This document shows, piece by piece, positions 12,101 to 24,989 of a DNA stretch of 64,000 nt. A program made the translations under genes and the position numbers. The stretch is from Carallia brachiata. Taxonomy: Eukaryota > Streptophyta > Magnoliopsida > Malpighiales > Rhizophoraceae. Where the stretch lies: the NCBI GenBank assembly GCA_021464245.1, contig JADCRB010000029.1, positions 1,903,229-1,967,228 of the forward strand, read 5' to 3'. The notes beneath the pieces were generated by a model. The model had not been told where the DNA came from, ran no database searches, and saw only the letters and a list, made by a program, of their open reading frames with translations. Position 1 is the first letter of the stretch. Each line of letters begins with the position of its first letter.

Positions 12101-13415
12101 TATATGCATATCCAAGGTGTCTAATGAACACGTTATCTGGCTGCCACTCTCAAAAGGATGGGCTCCACAGTGGATTGCCCATCCAGGATGTAACTGAATT
12201 TGCCATTACACTGGAAGTCACGTTCCTAATCCTTTTATTTTTTTTTCCTTGAGGCAGACTGAATGCCTTGCAGAGTCAATACAATGATACAACTAGTAGC
12301 AGCTTGCATCATTCCATTGATTACAATCATGAAACTATTTACAATGTAATATCTAGCACTATTAATCTTATTGTCAAGAGGACTTCAATGTCAGGTGCAA
12401 TTTTCCCTACTAAGCATGGGAGAAGATCAGATGGAGATCAGGGATATATGCAACTCGCTGGGAATCCGCTTAATTGCTTATAGTCCTTTAGGGCTTGGAA
12501 TGCTTTCTGGGAAATATTCATCTTCAAGTCTTCCACTTGGACCTCGGTACACCAATTACAAATTGTCGCTCCGTTACCAATTTATGTGATAAAAGAGGCT
12601 TAACTATTTTATTTTATTGCTTATTAATTGGTACCTCTAACAATTGGTGAACTGCTGTTCTTATAGGGCCCTTCTATTCAGGAAAATTCTTCCTGGCTTG
12701 GAGCCTTTGTTGAGCTCACTCAGAGAGATTGCACAAAAGAGGCGTAAAACTCTGCCACAGGTCTTTTTACTTTTTAGGCATTTCCATTGTTCCTCATTTG
12801 TTCTTATTGGAAAGTTGATTCCAAAACTGGAGATTCTGTAGACAGTTAGTTTTTACTCGTGGAAATGATTAGAAGTCTGGACTCTAGATAGATATAACTG
12901 GTGACTGGTTGAGTTTGGCAGCAGTGACGTTCAACTGGGTAAGTCACGAAATACTGGGGAAGGTCATCTGGCATTCTCCTTGATATTAACTATTAGTCAC
13001 TCGTGGTATGGTATTATGTTAGGGCATCAATAAGTGAAATTTGATGGACTGGTGGATGGACCTTTATCTTGGAGTAATGTATTCTATATCTTTGGACTGA
13101 TATTATATCAGCAAACTTGGTTAAATCCATATGTATGCCCTGTGTCAAAAATTGATAAGTCTATCATTCTTAGTTCTAAGCAGGTTGCTATCAACAATAC
13201 ATGTCTAATGCAACGTATTTCGGTAGCAGGTTGCTATCAACTGGTGCATCTGCAAAGGGACGGTACCAATACCTGGAGTTAAGACACTGAAACAAGCAGA
13301 GGAAAATTTGGGTGCTCTTGGGTGGCGACTTAGTTCAGACGAGTTGCTTCAGCTAGAATATGCAGCTAGCGAGTCTCCCCAGAAAATGATCCAGAACATT
13401 TTCCAGACAAGGTAG
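9118..13415 (+). CDS. PLR1: Pyridoxal reductase, chloroplastic (aldo-keto reductase)
   Basis: Reduces pyridoxal to pyridoxine with NADPH in the vitamin B6 salvage pathway (known for Arabidopsis PLR1). Eight exons join in phase to 372 aa: 9118-9261, 9361-9589, 10852-10939, 11092-11215, 11994-12095, 12395-12546, 12667-12760 and 13230-13415 (TAG), close to the roughly 365 aa of the Arabidopsis protein. Residues 1-48 are rich in Ser/Thr and fit a chloroplast transit peptide. The aldo-keto reductase barrel follows, with the usual tetrad Asp98 and Tyr103 (FDTADSYG), Lys136 (ATKFAA) and His171 (QLHWS). It ends in MIQNIFQTR, as the family does. The ATG at 9118 is chosen because it opens the transit-peptide-like exon and exon 2 starts immediately with VKMG. 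Introns 2 and 4 are the longest. A duplicated acceptor precedes exon 8. All exons are open, so the gene looks functional. Confidence 0.95.
9904..10085. mobile_element. Possible short MITE with CAATTGCA palindromes in PLR1 intron 2
   Basis: The ends CCAAGGTTTTCAATTG and, read inward, CCAATGTTCTAAATAG are weak inverted repeats. The interior repeats GCAATTGCAG-type palindromes. No convincing target duplication was found, so the call rests on composition and weak termini. Confidence 0.35.
13179..13241 (+). repeat. Duplicated splice acceptor before PLR1 exon 8
   Basis: The 17-base string AGCAGGTTGCTATCAAC occurs at 13179-13195 and again at 13225-13241, 46 bp apart. The second copy is the acceptor and start of the true exon 8 (VAINW). 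The first offers the same CAG acceptor and exon start but leads into a frame that stops at about 13,280. Confidence 0.85.
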
Positions 13416-13822
13416 GTAAGCCATTACTCCCTTACAGTCAATTGTTTAGAATCTATCTTGTGTACAATTCTACATCATTGAACCATAGGCTTGGTTATGT
13501 CTAAGTCTTTCATAACCTTTTCAGATGACATCTACAAACCAATTTTTAGATCAACTCGCTGATGTCTCCTTTGATGCTTTCTCAAACAGATGACTTGGGT
13601 ATAATAATAGCCAATATTGGTGTACCACCACTCCCAGCGACAAAAATCTAAACCATGGAAGGAAAACAAGAAACTTGTAATGGATTTGTTTTCGTAGCAA
13701 GCACCAGTGGTATACATATTTGGATTTGCCAACCAATGTATCATGAGCCATGAACAAGGTTAGAAGCTTCAAATTATGCGGTAATAGCGAGGGACAAAAA
13801 TTATGTGCGTATTGATATCAAT

Positions 13823-13952
13823 TTATATAAATGTATTTTTTACCCATTAGAGGGTAATGCCTGTAAAGGGGGAGGGGAATGGGAGAGACGGGACTCGAAT
13901 CTCTACCTCCTCTCGTTAGCACAAGGCTCATAGATCAGGTGAGCTAAGCTTG
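13823..13952 (-). mobile_element. tRNA-derived SINE-like element
   Basis: On the minus strand the head reads AAGCTTAGCTCACCTGATC (A-box-like), followed about 45 bases later by GATTCGAGTCCC, which matches the RNA polymerase III B-box. A 9-bp repeat GATATCAAT flanks the segment (13814-13822 and 13953-13961). The spacing of A and B boxes fits a tRNA-derived SINE. The tail is poorly defined. Confidence 0.55.
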
Positions 13953-16900
13953 GATATCAATATTCTTGAAATGAATGCTCAAAAGTATTCTCATGCAATA
14001 AAGGAATGTAACCTACCATTTTGACAGTCTTCATCACTGATTGTATATAATTGTTCAAAAGTGAAAGCATCAAAAGTTAAGTTGAACACTTCAAAACGTG
14101 AGGTACATAATAGCACATTCAACAAAATTCTATTCTAGTGTTTTTTTCTTTGGTTATTAATTGGGACTCTATTCGATTGTTTTTAGCCAGGTTTTTGAGG
14201 ACTAAATCTCCAATCCATCTTTGGAATAGGAAACTCTCGTGTTTTTCGTTTCATCAAACCAAATTAGATTTTCTGTTTTCATAGCTTCAATTTATTTATT
14301 AAAAAAAAAATTTAAAACTTCACGTAAAAAAATTTAAAGTAATATAAGTGGTTAGATAATTGAATTCATAAAAAAATAAGACTACATAATAATTGTACTT
14401 AAGTAATAATGTAGTTTCATGTAATAATATGTAACAATTTATCTATTTTTTTTTGTGAATTTAACCATTTAACGATTAATATCTGTTTATTGTTACTTTA
14501 AAATTATTTTATGAGATTAAAAGGTTTTTTCTTTTAAAAATAAAAAATTAGATAAACTATTATATATTGTTGCATGAGAATGTGTTGTTTCTTAATGTTA
14601 CTTAAATAAAGTAAAGTGGTGCTCTTTATTTTATTTACCAATCTCATGTTGCAGGCTAAAACCGGAGGTTAATAGCCTTACGAGCTTCAATAATCCAATA
14701 TTGTAACCAAAGGAAAATATATTGGATTGGGCAACAGGGAGCTAAAAATCAGGTCACAAATATAAATAAGCGATAAATTTATGGGCATCATATTAGATTT
14801 ACGCGTCATTTCATCGTGTATGCTATACATTCCTCATTTGACTTATTAATATATTAAGTGTATAGTTCATTGTTAAGAGGAATTATAATCATATCCAATC
14901 TTTTTTTTTTTTAAGTAAATATAATCATGGCCAATCTACTAATTACATTTTCTTTATCAACATAGAGAGTTAACTTCCTTATAAAAGTAAAAGTATCTAA
15001 ACTTGTAAATTAAATTCAGAAATAACAACATGAAATTGGGACCAAAAAAAGCAACTGGAGATAGGGACCAAATTATGAAGTACGAATATGAATACAGTGA
15101 TATGTACACGATATGATATAAATATAACGATACATTAATTTTAAAAAAATTATAATATAGGCAAGATTAGAATATATATACATACTTAAAAAAAAAAAGA
15201 AAATACTTAATAATTGACGGAGGACGTCGGAAGCACTAACAACACGTCGCCGTGCGTTGTGCTTTCTTAGAAGAATTCGATCAAGAAAGATCCAAAATAA
15301 GAAAGTTTTGGATATTTCATTCTTCGATTCTTTCTTTCTTGTTCTTTTTATTTCTTTTGTTATTTTTTTAAAAAATAATTTTAGTGTGTACGGTAACTCT
15401 TTAAAAACCTCGAGAATGAATACGAATTAAAAAAAAGTTAACTTTTGAATTTCTTTCAAACAATATTAAAAAATATCTAAACATGCTTAAATCTGTCCGA
15501 CACTTTTAATCTTATATCCAATATATATATTCAAAATTTTTCTTCATTTTTTTATCATACACTTTTTACGGTATTTAACACGTATTTATCGTGTATCGAA
15601 CACATGTGCTTGTTCCAACACGTGTCTGACCTATACTTTTTACTTGTGTCCCGTGCTTCAGTGGGACCAAACTTATATAACATGCAAACATCCAGTCATT
15701 TGTCAGATTCCACGAACAGGCTTCGCAGTTGGAGCAGTTTGGCCCACTCCCAATCAAAGATGCAAACCTAACCTTTTGGAACTTGGTAAGAGCTTTGGAC
15801 TGTGCCTATAATAAGAGTACAAATATGGAAGTGTACATGGCTCTGTTCAACTGTTTTCTTGAGATAACCATGAAATGTTTTTGGATAAATAATTATTGAA
15901 AAATTTTAATTTAAATTAGTAATAAAAAATAGTTTAAATAAGATCATCAATTTAAAAAAAAGTACACAAATAAGTAAATACTAAATAGTATTAAAATTAT
16001 CATTAATTGATGAATTGATATTTCGTATGATGAAATTTATTTATCTTAATGAGTATTTTAATGTTTAAGTGGCAAAAATTATTTAAATATAATCAATAAA
16101 ACGAGACACATCTCGCCGTCTGTGGTGGACATTGCCAAATTAAAATGAGACGGGGTGGACGGGTCAAGGCCGCAACAGGACTACGATAGAAAATAAAAGA
16201 AAACCCACCCCTCTAGCTAACGTAGAAAGACATTTTCAAATAAAAGTATTCTCTATCTCAATACCTTCCAACCAGGTCAGGCCGAATTGTGCTACCCTCG
16301 GGAATGGCTCAACGCACATGTGTAGTGAATTTTTCTGTTTTGTTTTTTTATATATTTTTTAAACTTAAACTAATTGGTCAAAAAAAAAAAGAATAATTAG
16401 TGAGGTAAAAAATTTGAATTCCCAATCTTTCTTTTACTAATATATTATCAATATTATTTGAACTACAAACTCAAAACCACGTATATAATTACCTTATTTG
16501 AATTAATTTTTTTTTCAATCTCAAATTTTGATTTTTCAATAATTACTGACCTAATAATACATAAACCCCCAGTTTTCTATAATCACTCGGGTCGTTGAAA
16601 TGGTTTAATGGCTTTGTCTCTGTATAAGAGATTACGAGTTTAAAGTCGTGCCAGTCAAATAATTAGACTAAATGTGCGGTGGACGCAATGCCAAGATGTG
16701 GGTTTCTCCCCATAGCTTAGTATATGTAACTGTTTTCGGCTGTCTATAGTTGAGTGAAAAGTGTGCACGTTCCTGATAACAAAATGATTGCTTCCGAGAG
16801 TAGCAATTTGGAGCTCCTTTGTAAGGCTACAAATTGACATCAGAAAGATATTTCCAACGTGATAAACACAACCCCATATGCTTTAGTGTTTTTCCGGCTA

Positions 16901-18554
16901 ACAGTGGCGTCCGATGGTTTATTCACCCTATTTATTTTCGTTGCAGCGGCGTGTAAAATTTTCTTAATTTATAAAATTCATTTTATTGCTCAAAATAAAT
17001 TGTATACAAGTAAATCAGTTCGAAGATATTTGATGGATTTTGTGCGTCTCAACACCTCGAATTGAAGATGTTGACCATCTCGGGTTTTGTTCAACTACAA
17101 GAGTGTTAAGGCCTAATTTAAGTCGAATTTGAAATTCTCGAGTAAACTTCACTTTAAGGCCCAACGTGCATGCTCTTTTTCTTTAACACTGAAATAATTA
17201 GCGGTGAGTTTGTTAGCAATCAACGAAGAGGGAATGCATGATATTCGTTTACAACGTAATAAAAGGCAAATTTTCATAAATCTCACACTCATAAATTTTT
17301 TTTTTCGAAAAGACGAGAGATTTAATTTCTACTATCGTCCTAAGCCTAAGCTTTGGTAACTACTCAAATTAAGCCTAGGTGGACAATGTGTAGGCTCTAA
17401 GGCCAAGGGTGTTGTTAAATTGTTATGCACAAGATTGTTGTTTGCCAAACTTACTTTTACAGCAAAATATGGAGCATGACATTTTGGACGATGGCTGCAC
17501 CACAACTTGTACATTTTTTTTTTTTGTTTGTTCTTGGTAACATGAGGAAGAAGAAAATAAAGGATTTGGGTATCTGAATCAGGTATGTCTCAGGCCGGAC
17601 ACCCTCGATTGGGGATTCTAATAAAGGGGCCTCCCTCTCCCATTTTGACCCCTCCACCTCCTTATATACCAAGGGACCGAGCCAAATTCTCAGTCCCTCT
17701 ACCCTTTTCTGAAAAAAAAAAAAAAAAACAAAACATGAACATCAAAGCATCAAAACAACTCTAGCCACCCTGCAGGATAGCCGCTCCATATTTATTTGCT
17801 TTGCAGCAAAGTGTTCGTCTCTGGTGTAGGCTCTATCTAAATATGAAAGTCAAGCGAGCTTTGAACGTCAGAATTTGCCAAAAAATTAGTACAAAAATTG
17901 CCTTCCCTTAAAGGTGTAATTAAAGTTTTGTCTTGATCCGTTAATTATTCTTGCTTTTTTTTTTTTTTTTGTACATTTTGGGTGTTCTTTTTCAATTCCA
18001 ACCCCAACATGCGACATGATGATATGCTTTGGTAACTCTAAATATGTCCTTGTGTAATTTGTATAGATGCTTTTCATATAAATCAGTCAACTAGCAATGA
18101 TCACGGTGAGACTATAGCTGGGGAAAGGCAAAAGCAATTAGTTTTTTTTTGCTACATACCGTCATGTTTCTAGTCAAACTTCCAGTTTGCAATATTCAGG
18201 GGATAGCCAGAATAAATCAATTCTTAATTTGTTGTTTATATGGCATATATATAATATCATAGAGCATTAGAGGAGTCTATTTCTAAGATGAAACAACTCC
18301 TTTGATCAGTCACTAGTTAAATTAATTGGACCGATTGGTCCAATCCAGTTCTAATAACAATGATATATTGTGCAAATTTATAAGTCCTTGTTTGATGCCG
18401 AAAATTCCGTACCGTTTAGAATTGCTAAAGGTTTCACCTAACTCGAATCCAACTCCCCAGCCGAACATGAGACAATAATTCTAAGGTAATGTCTGTTGCT
18501 GTCCCTTTGAGTTCCACCAGAGGCAGTATTTTTCATTTTAGTTTTTGTCAACAC

Positions 18555-18665
18555 AGGAAGGCCTTAGCCTTAAAAGAGATTTAGATAAAGCGGGAATTCG
18601 ACCCCCATCTCCTTCCCAACACTAGGCAAGATGATTAGCTGTGCTGTTGGGCAAAGCCCACCATG
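18555..18665 (-). mobile_element. SINE-like fragment
   Basis: On the minus strand a GGTCGAATTCCC motif resembles a polymerase III B-box and lies about 45-50 bases after a weak A-box-like segment. No tail or target duplication was identified, so this may be an old, eroded copy. Confidence 0.3.
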
Positions 18666-21576
18666 TTCTCCATTGTGCCTTAATTATCGTAAACAAGTCC
18701 GCCAGTTGTGCATGAATATACTTTACTCAATAATCCCGGCATGCACCAGGTCCCACCATTTCGCAATTGAGTTGCATAGTTTCCACCTCCATGCTGCAGA
18801 AGGAACAAAAGGATACTGCATGGATCATTCTCTCTAATTCTCTCACAGATAATTTATCATCAATTTTGTGATGTAGTTGACTGAATTCAATTGAATGCCA
18901 TAACGTATACAATATTGGTGCAGTTTGTGCGGCGGATGTGATGTGTAGGCACCATCTCTAAAATACAGCTAGTTGTATCTAAAATGCCACCGTATTATAT
19001 TTTTTTATAAAAATTATTTTTGAAAAAATTATAAAATGAAAATTTAAAATTAAATAAGTATTACTTTAAAGTTTAAAATATAATTCTCATAAAGTAAACA
19101 CTAAAAAGAAATCTTCCAACAATTTTTTTCTTAAAAAAATCAACGTAATTACATTTTTTAAGGCACCATTCAAACACTTTGTCCGGACATGCTATCCGGG
19201 GCACAAACTTTATTAATACAATGTACGTGCAATTTTTTTTTTTGTTTTAAAAAACTGTGATTCTAATCTTGTCTCGTTTTAATTGATCTCGTGCTAATGC
19301 AATTTAGCATGTGTCATGAACTGAAGAAAGAGAGCTTCTTTGGGAATTGTGTTTAAAATTTTTTAATTTAAGTGATATATCAATTCAATAACGCATGAAT
19401 TCTAACAAAATTAAAAAAGATGAAATCTAAAAAACTTTTAAAAAGAAATCATGATCAATAAATGTTTGAATCTTATAATACTTAAATGCTACTTATTTTT
19501 TAGAATTAAAAGAACATTTTAAAATTAGAAGAATCCAACGAAGAGACTCAATTACAAAATTAAAAACTACAAACATCTTACGGTGTACATTGAAATATCA
19601 GTTACATGGGATGCAAAAAGAAATACACTAACAGAAGGTATAGATGTCTTTAACAGTTTAATCCCACTTTTGTACATAACTATTATTAGCCAATTAATGA
19701 AATTTCCTACCATTTTTTCTTTTATGATTATGTGTGTGAGTACGTAACTATACAGGGAATGGCTACATGGATGCTAGATATTTATAGGCAAAAAATAATT
19801 TTATATTACATACAAAATATTTTATATTATATTATATAACATAAAAGATATTTTCACAATTTTATATTATTTTAATATACATTTTTTATATGTTATATAA
19901 AACATTATTCACATAATATACAATATTTTGTTTGTAAAATTAAAATATTTTGTGTCTATCTATGAGATTGTGTCGCAAGATATTTTCCAACTATGTATTA
20001 TCCCACTAATAAAATTTTCTTAATCTCCCTTGTCATCATTCTCTAGTCTAGGCCCTAGCACCCATAGTGTTAATTAAAAACAGCATCACGGCACCAGCAA
20101 TTATTTTATTGTTGATCTTGCCATGACTAATTATGTTGTACCAAAAAGTGCCCTCAGCACTAGCAAAGGTCTTATTAAGATAAGATTTCTTAGCACCCAA
20201 CTTCGGCCAATACCGCTATTAATTACCATACTAGAGCTTAATTTTCGTTTCAACATTAGAGGTTTATCGCAATTTGCCTAAATTTGATGCCTCCAAATTT
20301 ACGTATGTTATGGAACATCAATAGTAGAAGTGTACGCAAAACCATCCAAAGTCGCTTATCTAAATCAAAACCAAATCAAAATCATTGAATTATCTAGAAC
20401 GGCTTCATTGTGATTTGCAATTTAAGTACGTCGCACTTGAAAGTTTGACTGTGGGTTTAAAAATCTAAAACTACAAAAAAAGAAAAACTAAAAAACTAGA
20501 CATGAAAAAAGCCAACCAGACTTACGGGTTGGAATTGTCAGGCAGCAAGTGTTAGATAGCAAGAGCATTGAATTGCCTCTAATTATGTTTCCTAGTACCC
20601 CCGCTTTGGTGTGATCATATTGAGGATGACCTCATAAGTTGTCATTTTTAGTAGATTCCCTTTGACGATGAGTTCTAATTTACCCTTCACCTGCATGAAC
20701 AGCCCCTTTTCCCCTGGTTGATAAGCTGTTTATTAGTTTGGTACAAAAACTGTCCTTTATTTTCAGCATCTTTCTTAGCACCCATGATTGAATTTGGTCG
20801 TAGAGTTTCATCCTGAGCAGCTGTCATTCCAAGGAGGAGCTCATGTGGTTGAATGTCTGATGGATAGCGCAGCTACTTAAGTGTGGTCTTTTCTTTGCTT
20901 GAAGTTATGAATAAATGAATACTTAAGAGTTATAATGTAAGTCGGTACCTTCCTTTAACATTTGCTTCGATGATACTAAGTTGACCTTGCCACTTTTAAG
21001 TCGAAATATTCTGGAATCAACCATAGAAAAGTTAGATTTTTCTCTCACTTACGTAAAATATTGTATAGTATATAGATAGAAACTATTTCTTGAAAAAAAA
21101 AAATTTCGATTTATTTCGTTACCACTTCAAATATAGTTGAGCTTCTTCTGTTTGTTTATATTTATTCATCCTACTATATATGTTTTTTTTTTCTTTTACC
21201 CAAAACTATGTTCTTTTAATATGTATAATTTATAGAAGTCCTTTCAGTTTGGTAGTAGATAAGTGAGATTGAACAACTTAACTTGCCTGATATGAAGTAT
21301 GAATATGAAAACACATAGATGTATTAATACAAATAAATAAAAATAATTATAGGATCTATTTTAATTGAAGTGATTGAAGGTATATACTTTCAACTAAGAG
21401 ATTTGAAATTCGAATCACAATTCTTTTCTTCAGTTATTCCCTCCCTAATAATAGGTTAATATCTCCTCTATAAACATATGATAAAAAAAAATCATGCGAC
21501 AAAATCCAATAATTTCACACATCACACATGTTTGCACTATAACCAATAAAAGAGAAAAGTTGAAAGTTGAAATCTA

Positions 21577-22473
21577 AGGCCCCATTTGGAGCGAATTTTA
21601 TTTTCTGTTTTCTGTTTATTTTTCACAAAAAAACAGAAAACATATTTGGTATCATTTTTATTTTCTGTTTTTTTGTTGAAAAGTTGAAAGCATTTAAAAA
21701 AAAAAACAGAATGGAAAAATAATAAAAGATGCTTTCATATTTTGTTGTTCATTTTTTTCCTATACTTTCTCTCACAATATTTTCTCTCTCTATCCACCCT
21801 CTTCACAATATCTCTCTCTACTCATCCTCTCTCTATCCCTCTTTATTTTTTCTCTCTCTACCTTTTCTCTCTCTACTCTTTCCCTCCCTACCCTCTCTCT
21901 CTTTTTTATTTCTACCATTCTCTGTAGTCGTTCTCTCTCTCATGTCTCTCTCTCTCTCCTTTTTCTCTCTCTACCATTTTCTATACTCACTCACTCTCTC
22001 TACATCTCTCTCTCTTTTCTTTTTCTACCATTCTCTCTACTCATTCTCTCTCTACCATTCTTTTTACCCATTCTCTCTCTAGCCTCTCTCTCTCTCTTTT
22101 TCACTCTCTACCCATACTCTTCTCATTTTTCTCGTTCTACCATTCTCTCTCTACTCCATCTCTTTCATCATTCTCGCTCTACCCCCTCTCTCTCCTTTTT
22201 CTCTCTTTATCATTCTCTCTCTACTCACACTCTCTCATTTTTCTCACTCTACCATTTTCTCTACTCATTTTTCTCTATTCTCTCTCTCCTCTTTCTCTCT
22301 CTCTATTCATACTCTTTTTACCATTTTTCTCACTATTCTTTCTCTATCTACTTTTTTTATTCTTGTAAAAAAAATGACTGCAATAAACACAAAAATTTAA
22401 CAAACAGCAAAAATAGAAAAACAAAAAATAAGAATCAGCAACAAAAAATTGACAACGTTTCCAAATGGGCCCT
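21577..22473. mobile_element. TIR element expanded by a CT-rich tandem tract
   Basis: Ends are inverted: AGGCCCCATTTGGA on the left and AGGGCCCATTTGGA read inward on the right, a terminus style common among plant DNA-transposon MITEs. The flanks next to the termini are rich in TTTTCTG / CAGAAAA. Between about 21,730 and 22,340 lies about 600 bp of imperfect CTCTCTCTAC-type pyrimidine repeats. A 2-bp TA duplication is possible but not conclusive. The ORF over the pyrimidine tract encodes only Leu/Ser/Phe and is not a gene. Confidence 0.6.
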
Positions 22474-24480
22474 TAAATTTTTCATATTTTATTAAAACAT
22501 GGATTTAAAATTGGAAAGGAAAAAGTTATTTGGCTGTCAAATTAAGTAACTGATAAATACTGTCAGTATATGACATGTCAATCGTAATATACAACACATA
22601 ATTCAAAATACATATTTTTATAACGAAATATATAATGTGTTAGATCAAATTATATGACGTTATGTCCTAATTTTTTTCTTCTAATAATAACAAAGAAAAA
22701 AACAAGAAATTTATTGATTGAATTGACTACCACTTGGTAGTGTCCAATTTGATAAACCAAAAATTTACCACAATTTCCAATACCACCATAATCAGTTTAA
22801 CTTATAATTTTAACAAAAGATTTAAAAAAGAGAACATATCACCTGGAGAAAATTGCTTTGGGACTATAGGTGACAAATGCCCCGGGTACGGTGATTTTGA
22901 GTTTGGGTTATTCTACAATGTAAGTCATTTCAACAAATGGATCATTTAGGTTGGTATTTTTCAAGAAATTAGATCATTTGGGTTTTAATCAAGATGTTTT
23001 GAGTTCCAATTATTCAGATTAAACTAGGCATTACTTCAGATCATGTGTCAGATCAAATAAAGTAAAAGTCAGATGGTTATGGTCAAATTCAGTTTAACCA
23101 TTTAATTATGGAAACATTTTTATATCTGTCATTTGGAAAATTGGATGAGTCGAATTTAAATGGTATTGTTACTATTGTACATTACTTTTAGGAGTTTGAC
23201 TACTTCTTTTGTTTTTTCGGTCAGCTAATTGGGATGTTTTTGCCTTGGTGGAGAGACAAAAAGATCATAACACGGAGACAGGAAGCATGTTTAGAGAGTC
23301 AAAAATTGAAGCAAAAGCAAAGAAAAGCAAAAGTAAGAAAGAGAGGAAAAGGCAGAGGCGGAAGAAAGAGAAATATGAAACAATGTGTGTTTAATTAAAA
23401 CATATGCATATCGTTTAATCAGTTATCTAAGGTAGTATTTTGATGATGATCTAGTGTATTATTTTTAGTATTGATCTGCATTCGAGTCTTCAATTTGACA
23501 CTTTCCTTTGAATAAAAAAAGATTTCAGTGTATGTATAATGTTTAGTTCTACACTCATTAACACTAACTTAGGGGAGATTTGCTTGGGTTTAACGGTATT
23601 TTAATGGTAGGTTCTTTTTATGAGAAAAGTTGAATAAGAATGTAAATAAGTAACCCAACTTTAGTTTATATGTGCGATAACTAATATACTTGTGATTTAT
23701 TTTTTTATGAAAAAAAAAGTCATTTAATCAGACCTAGATTAGCCTGTTACTTATGTGGTCTCATTTGCCCTGTGATCAATAATCAAGATTCTCTTCAATC
23801 GAAATCAAAAATGGAAATTTGTTCAAAAAACACCAAAAAAGGAAAAAGAAAAAGAAAGTCATAGAAAATTCTATAAACACGAATTTATTGATAAAATTTT
23901 TTGGCAATTTTAATCACATCGCGCGTAGGACAGGAAGGGACATTAAATTAAGTGTAAGGGGCCATACATTCCACGACATATATATATATATATATATATT
24001 TTCCTTTTAATTTATCAACATTAGAATCAGGTGACAAATAAAAACATTAGAATCTCATAACTTAGAACTTCTGACGTCCAAAAATAACTTAAAGTTGAAA
24101 CTTAACAACGTTTTCTTCATGTTTACCAAAAAAAAAGGTATTTTTGCTTCAATTTGTATAAAAGACAATCTATTGTACGAGTTTGTCACATTTATGAAAT
24201 TTGACAAAAATTTGATAAACACAATCTTTTATTTTTATAAAAAAATTATTATAAAAATTCAAACTTGTGACCAATAGGTCATGATAAAATAATCCTTTTG
24301 TTAATGATGAACTCTGTCTCCTATAACGACCTAATACGTGGATAAATTTATAGAGCTCCAAATGAGAATCAAACTCTAATTAACTAAACAAAGGAACTTT
24401 CTTTACCATTTAGACTCATACTTATTACAATCTTAACAACTTTGCTACCAAGGAAAAAAAAAAAAAATCATGCTATAGAA
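22474..24480. other. Intergenic AT-rich spacer
   Basis: No gene recognised. Contains an (AT)n stretch near 23,980-23,998 and short Lys-rich ORFs that reflect A-rich sequence. Confidence 0.5.
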
Positions 24481-24484
24481 GATA

Positions 24485-24985
24485 GGGATGTTTACGGTTC
24501 GGTGAAAAAAACTGAACCTTCATAACTGTTCTTAAATTAAAAATTCGGTTATACAAAATTAAAACTGTATTCGAACTGAAAATTCAGAAATTCGGTTAAC
24601 TGAAAAATTTTGATTCGATTTTGGTTAAGTGAATTTAATAAAAAAAATTTTAAAATCATAATCCAAATGTTAAAAAAAATTATTGATATATATATATTTT
24701 AAAAAATTATAACTATCATTATATATAAAGAATAAATAAGCAATTATTTAAGATATAATAAGATTTTATTAATATTTATCTGTTAATAATTGTTGTATTA
24801 GTAATATTTTTTTCTTATGTTTAAAAATAAAAAAAATATTTCGGTTCAGTTTTATTAACTATAATTTTCTAAAATTAAAAATTAAAACTGAAATAAAAAT
24901 TTTAATTTTTATTCGATTTAATTAACTGATTATAAAATTAATTCAGTTAATTAAAAATTCATGTTAAGTCAATTCAATTTTTTTT
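24485..24985. repeat. AT-rich interspersed repeat, copy 2 (inverted relative to copy 1)
   Basis: Begins near TTTACGGTTCGGTG and contains many AACTGA/TCAGTT motifs. Its middle is similar, as reverse complement, to about 2,470-2,620. The two copies define a dispersed, non-coding family. Exact ends are not resolved. Confidence 0.5.
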
Positions 24986-24989
24986 TAAG

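Larger units (their letters stand above)
13416..21576. other. Long gene-poor spacer
   Basis: About 8 kb without a recognisable gene. It contains the PLR1 3' UTR, SINE-like pieces (13823-13952, 18555-18665 and weaker ones near 16,590 and 21,360), AT-rich DNA and homopolymer runs. Scattered ORFs of 60-70 codons show no known domain and no splice partners. A TATA-like TTATATACC near 17,662 has no supported ORF downstream. Confidence 0.5.

Noticed and set aside
12901..12942. VTFNW-like micro-exon followed by GTAAGT in PLR1
   Set aside because: No acceptor gives the right phase, and the true exon 8 at 13230 encodes VAINW and continues to the stop.
17640..17720. TATA-like TTATATACC with a following ATG near 17,735
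   Set aside because: The downstream frame stops after a few codons and no exon could be linked.
21729..22082. 117-codon plus-strand ORF
   Set aside because: Encodes only Leu, Ser, Phe and Tyr from the CT-rich repeat.
23209..23394. Lys-rich 61-codon ORF
   Set aside because: Composition follows A-rich DNA; no homologue recognised and no splice context.
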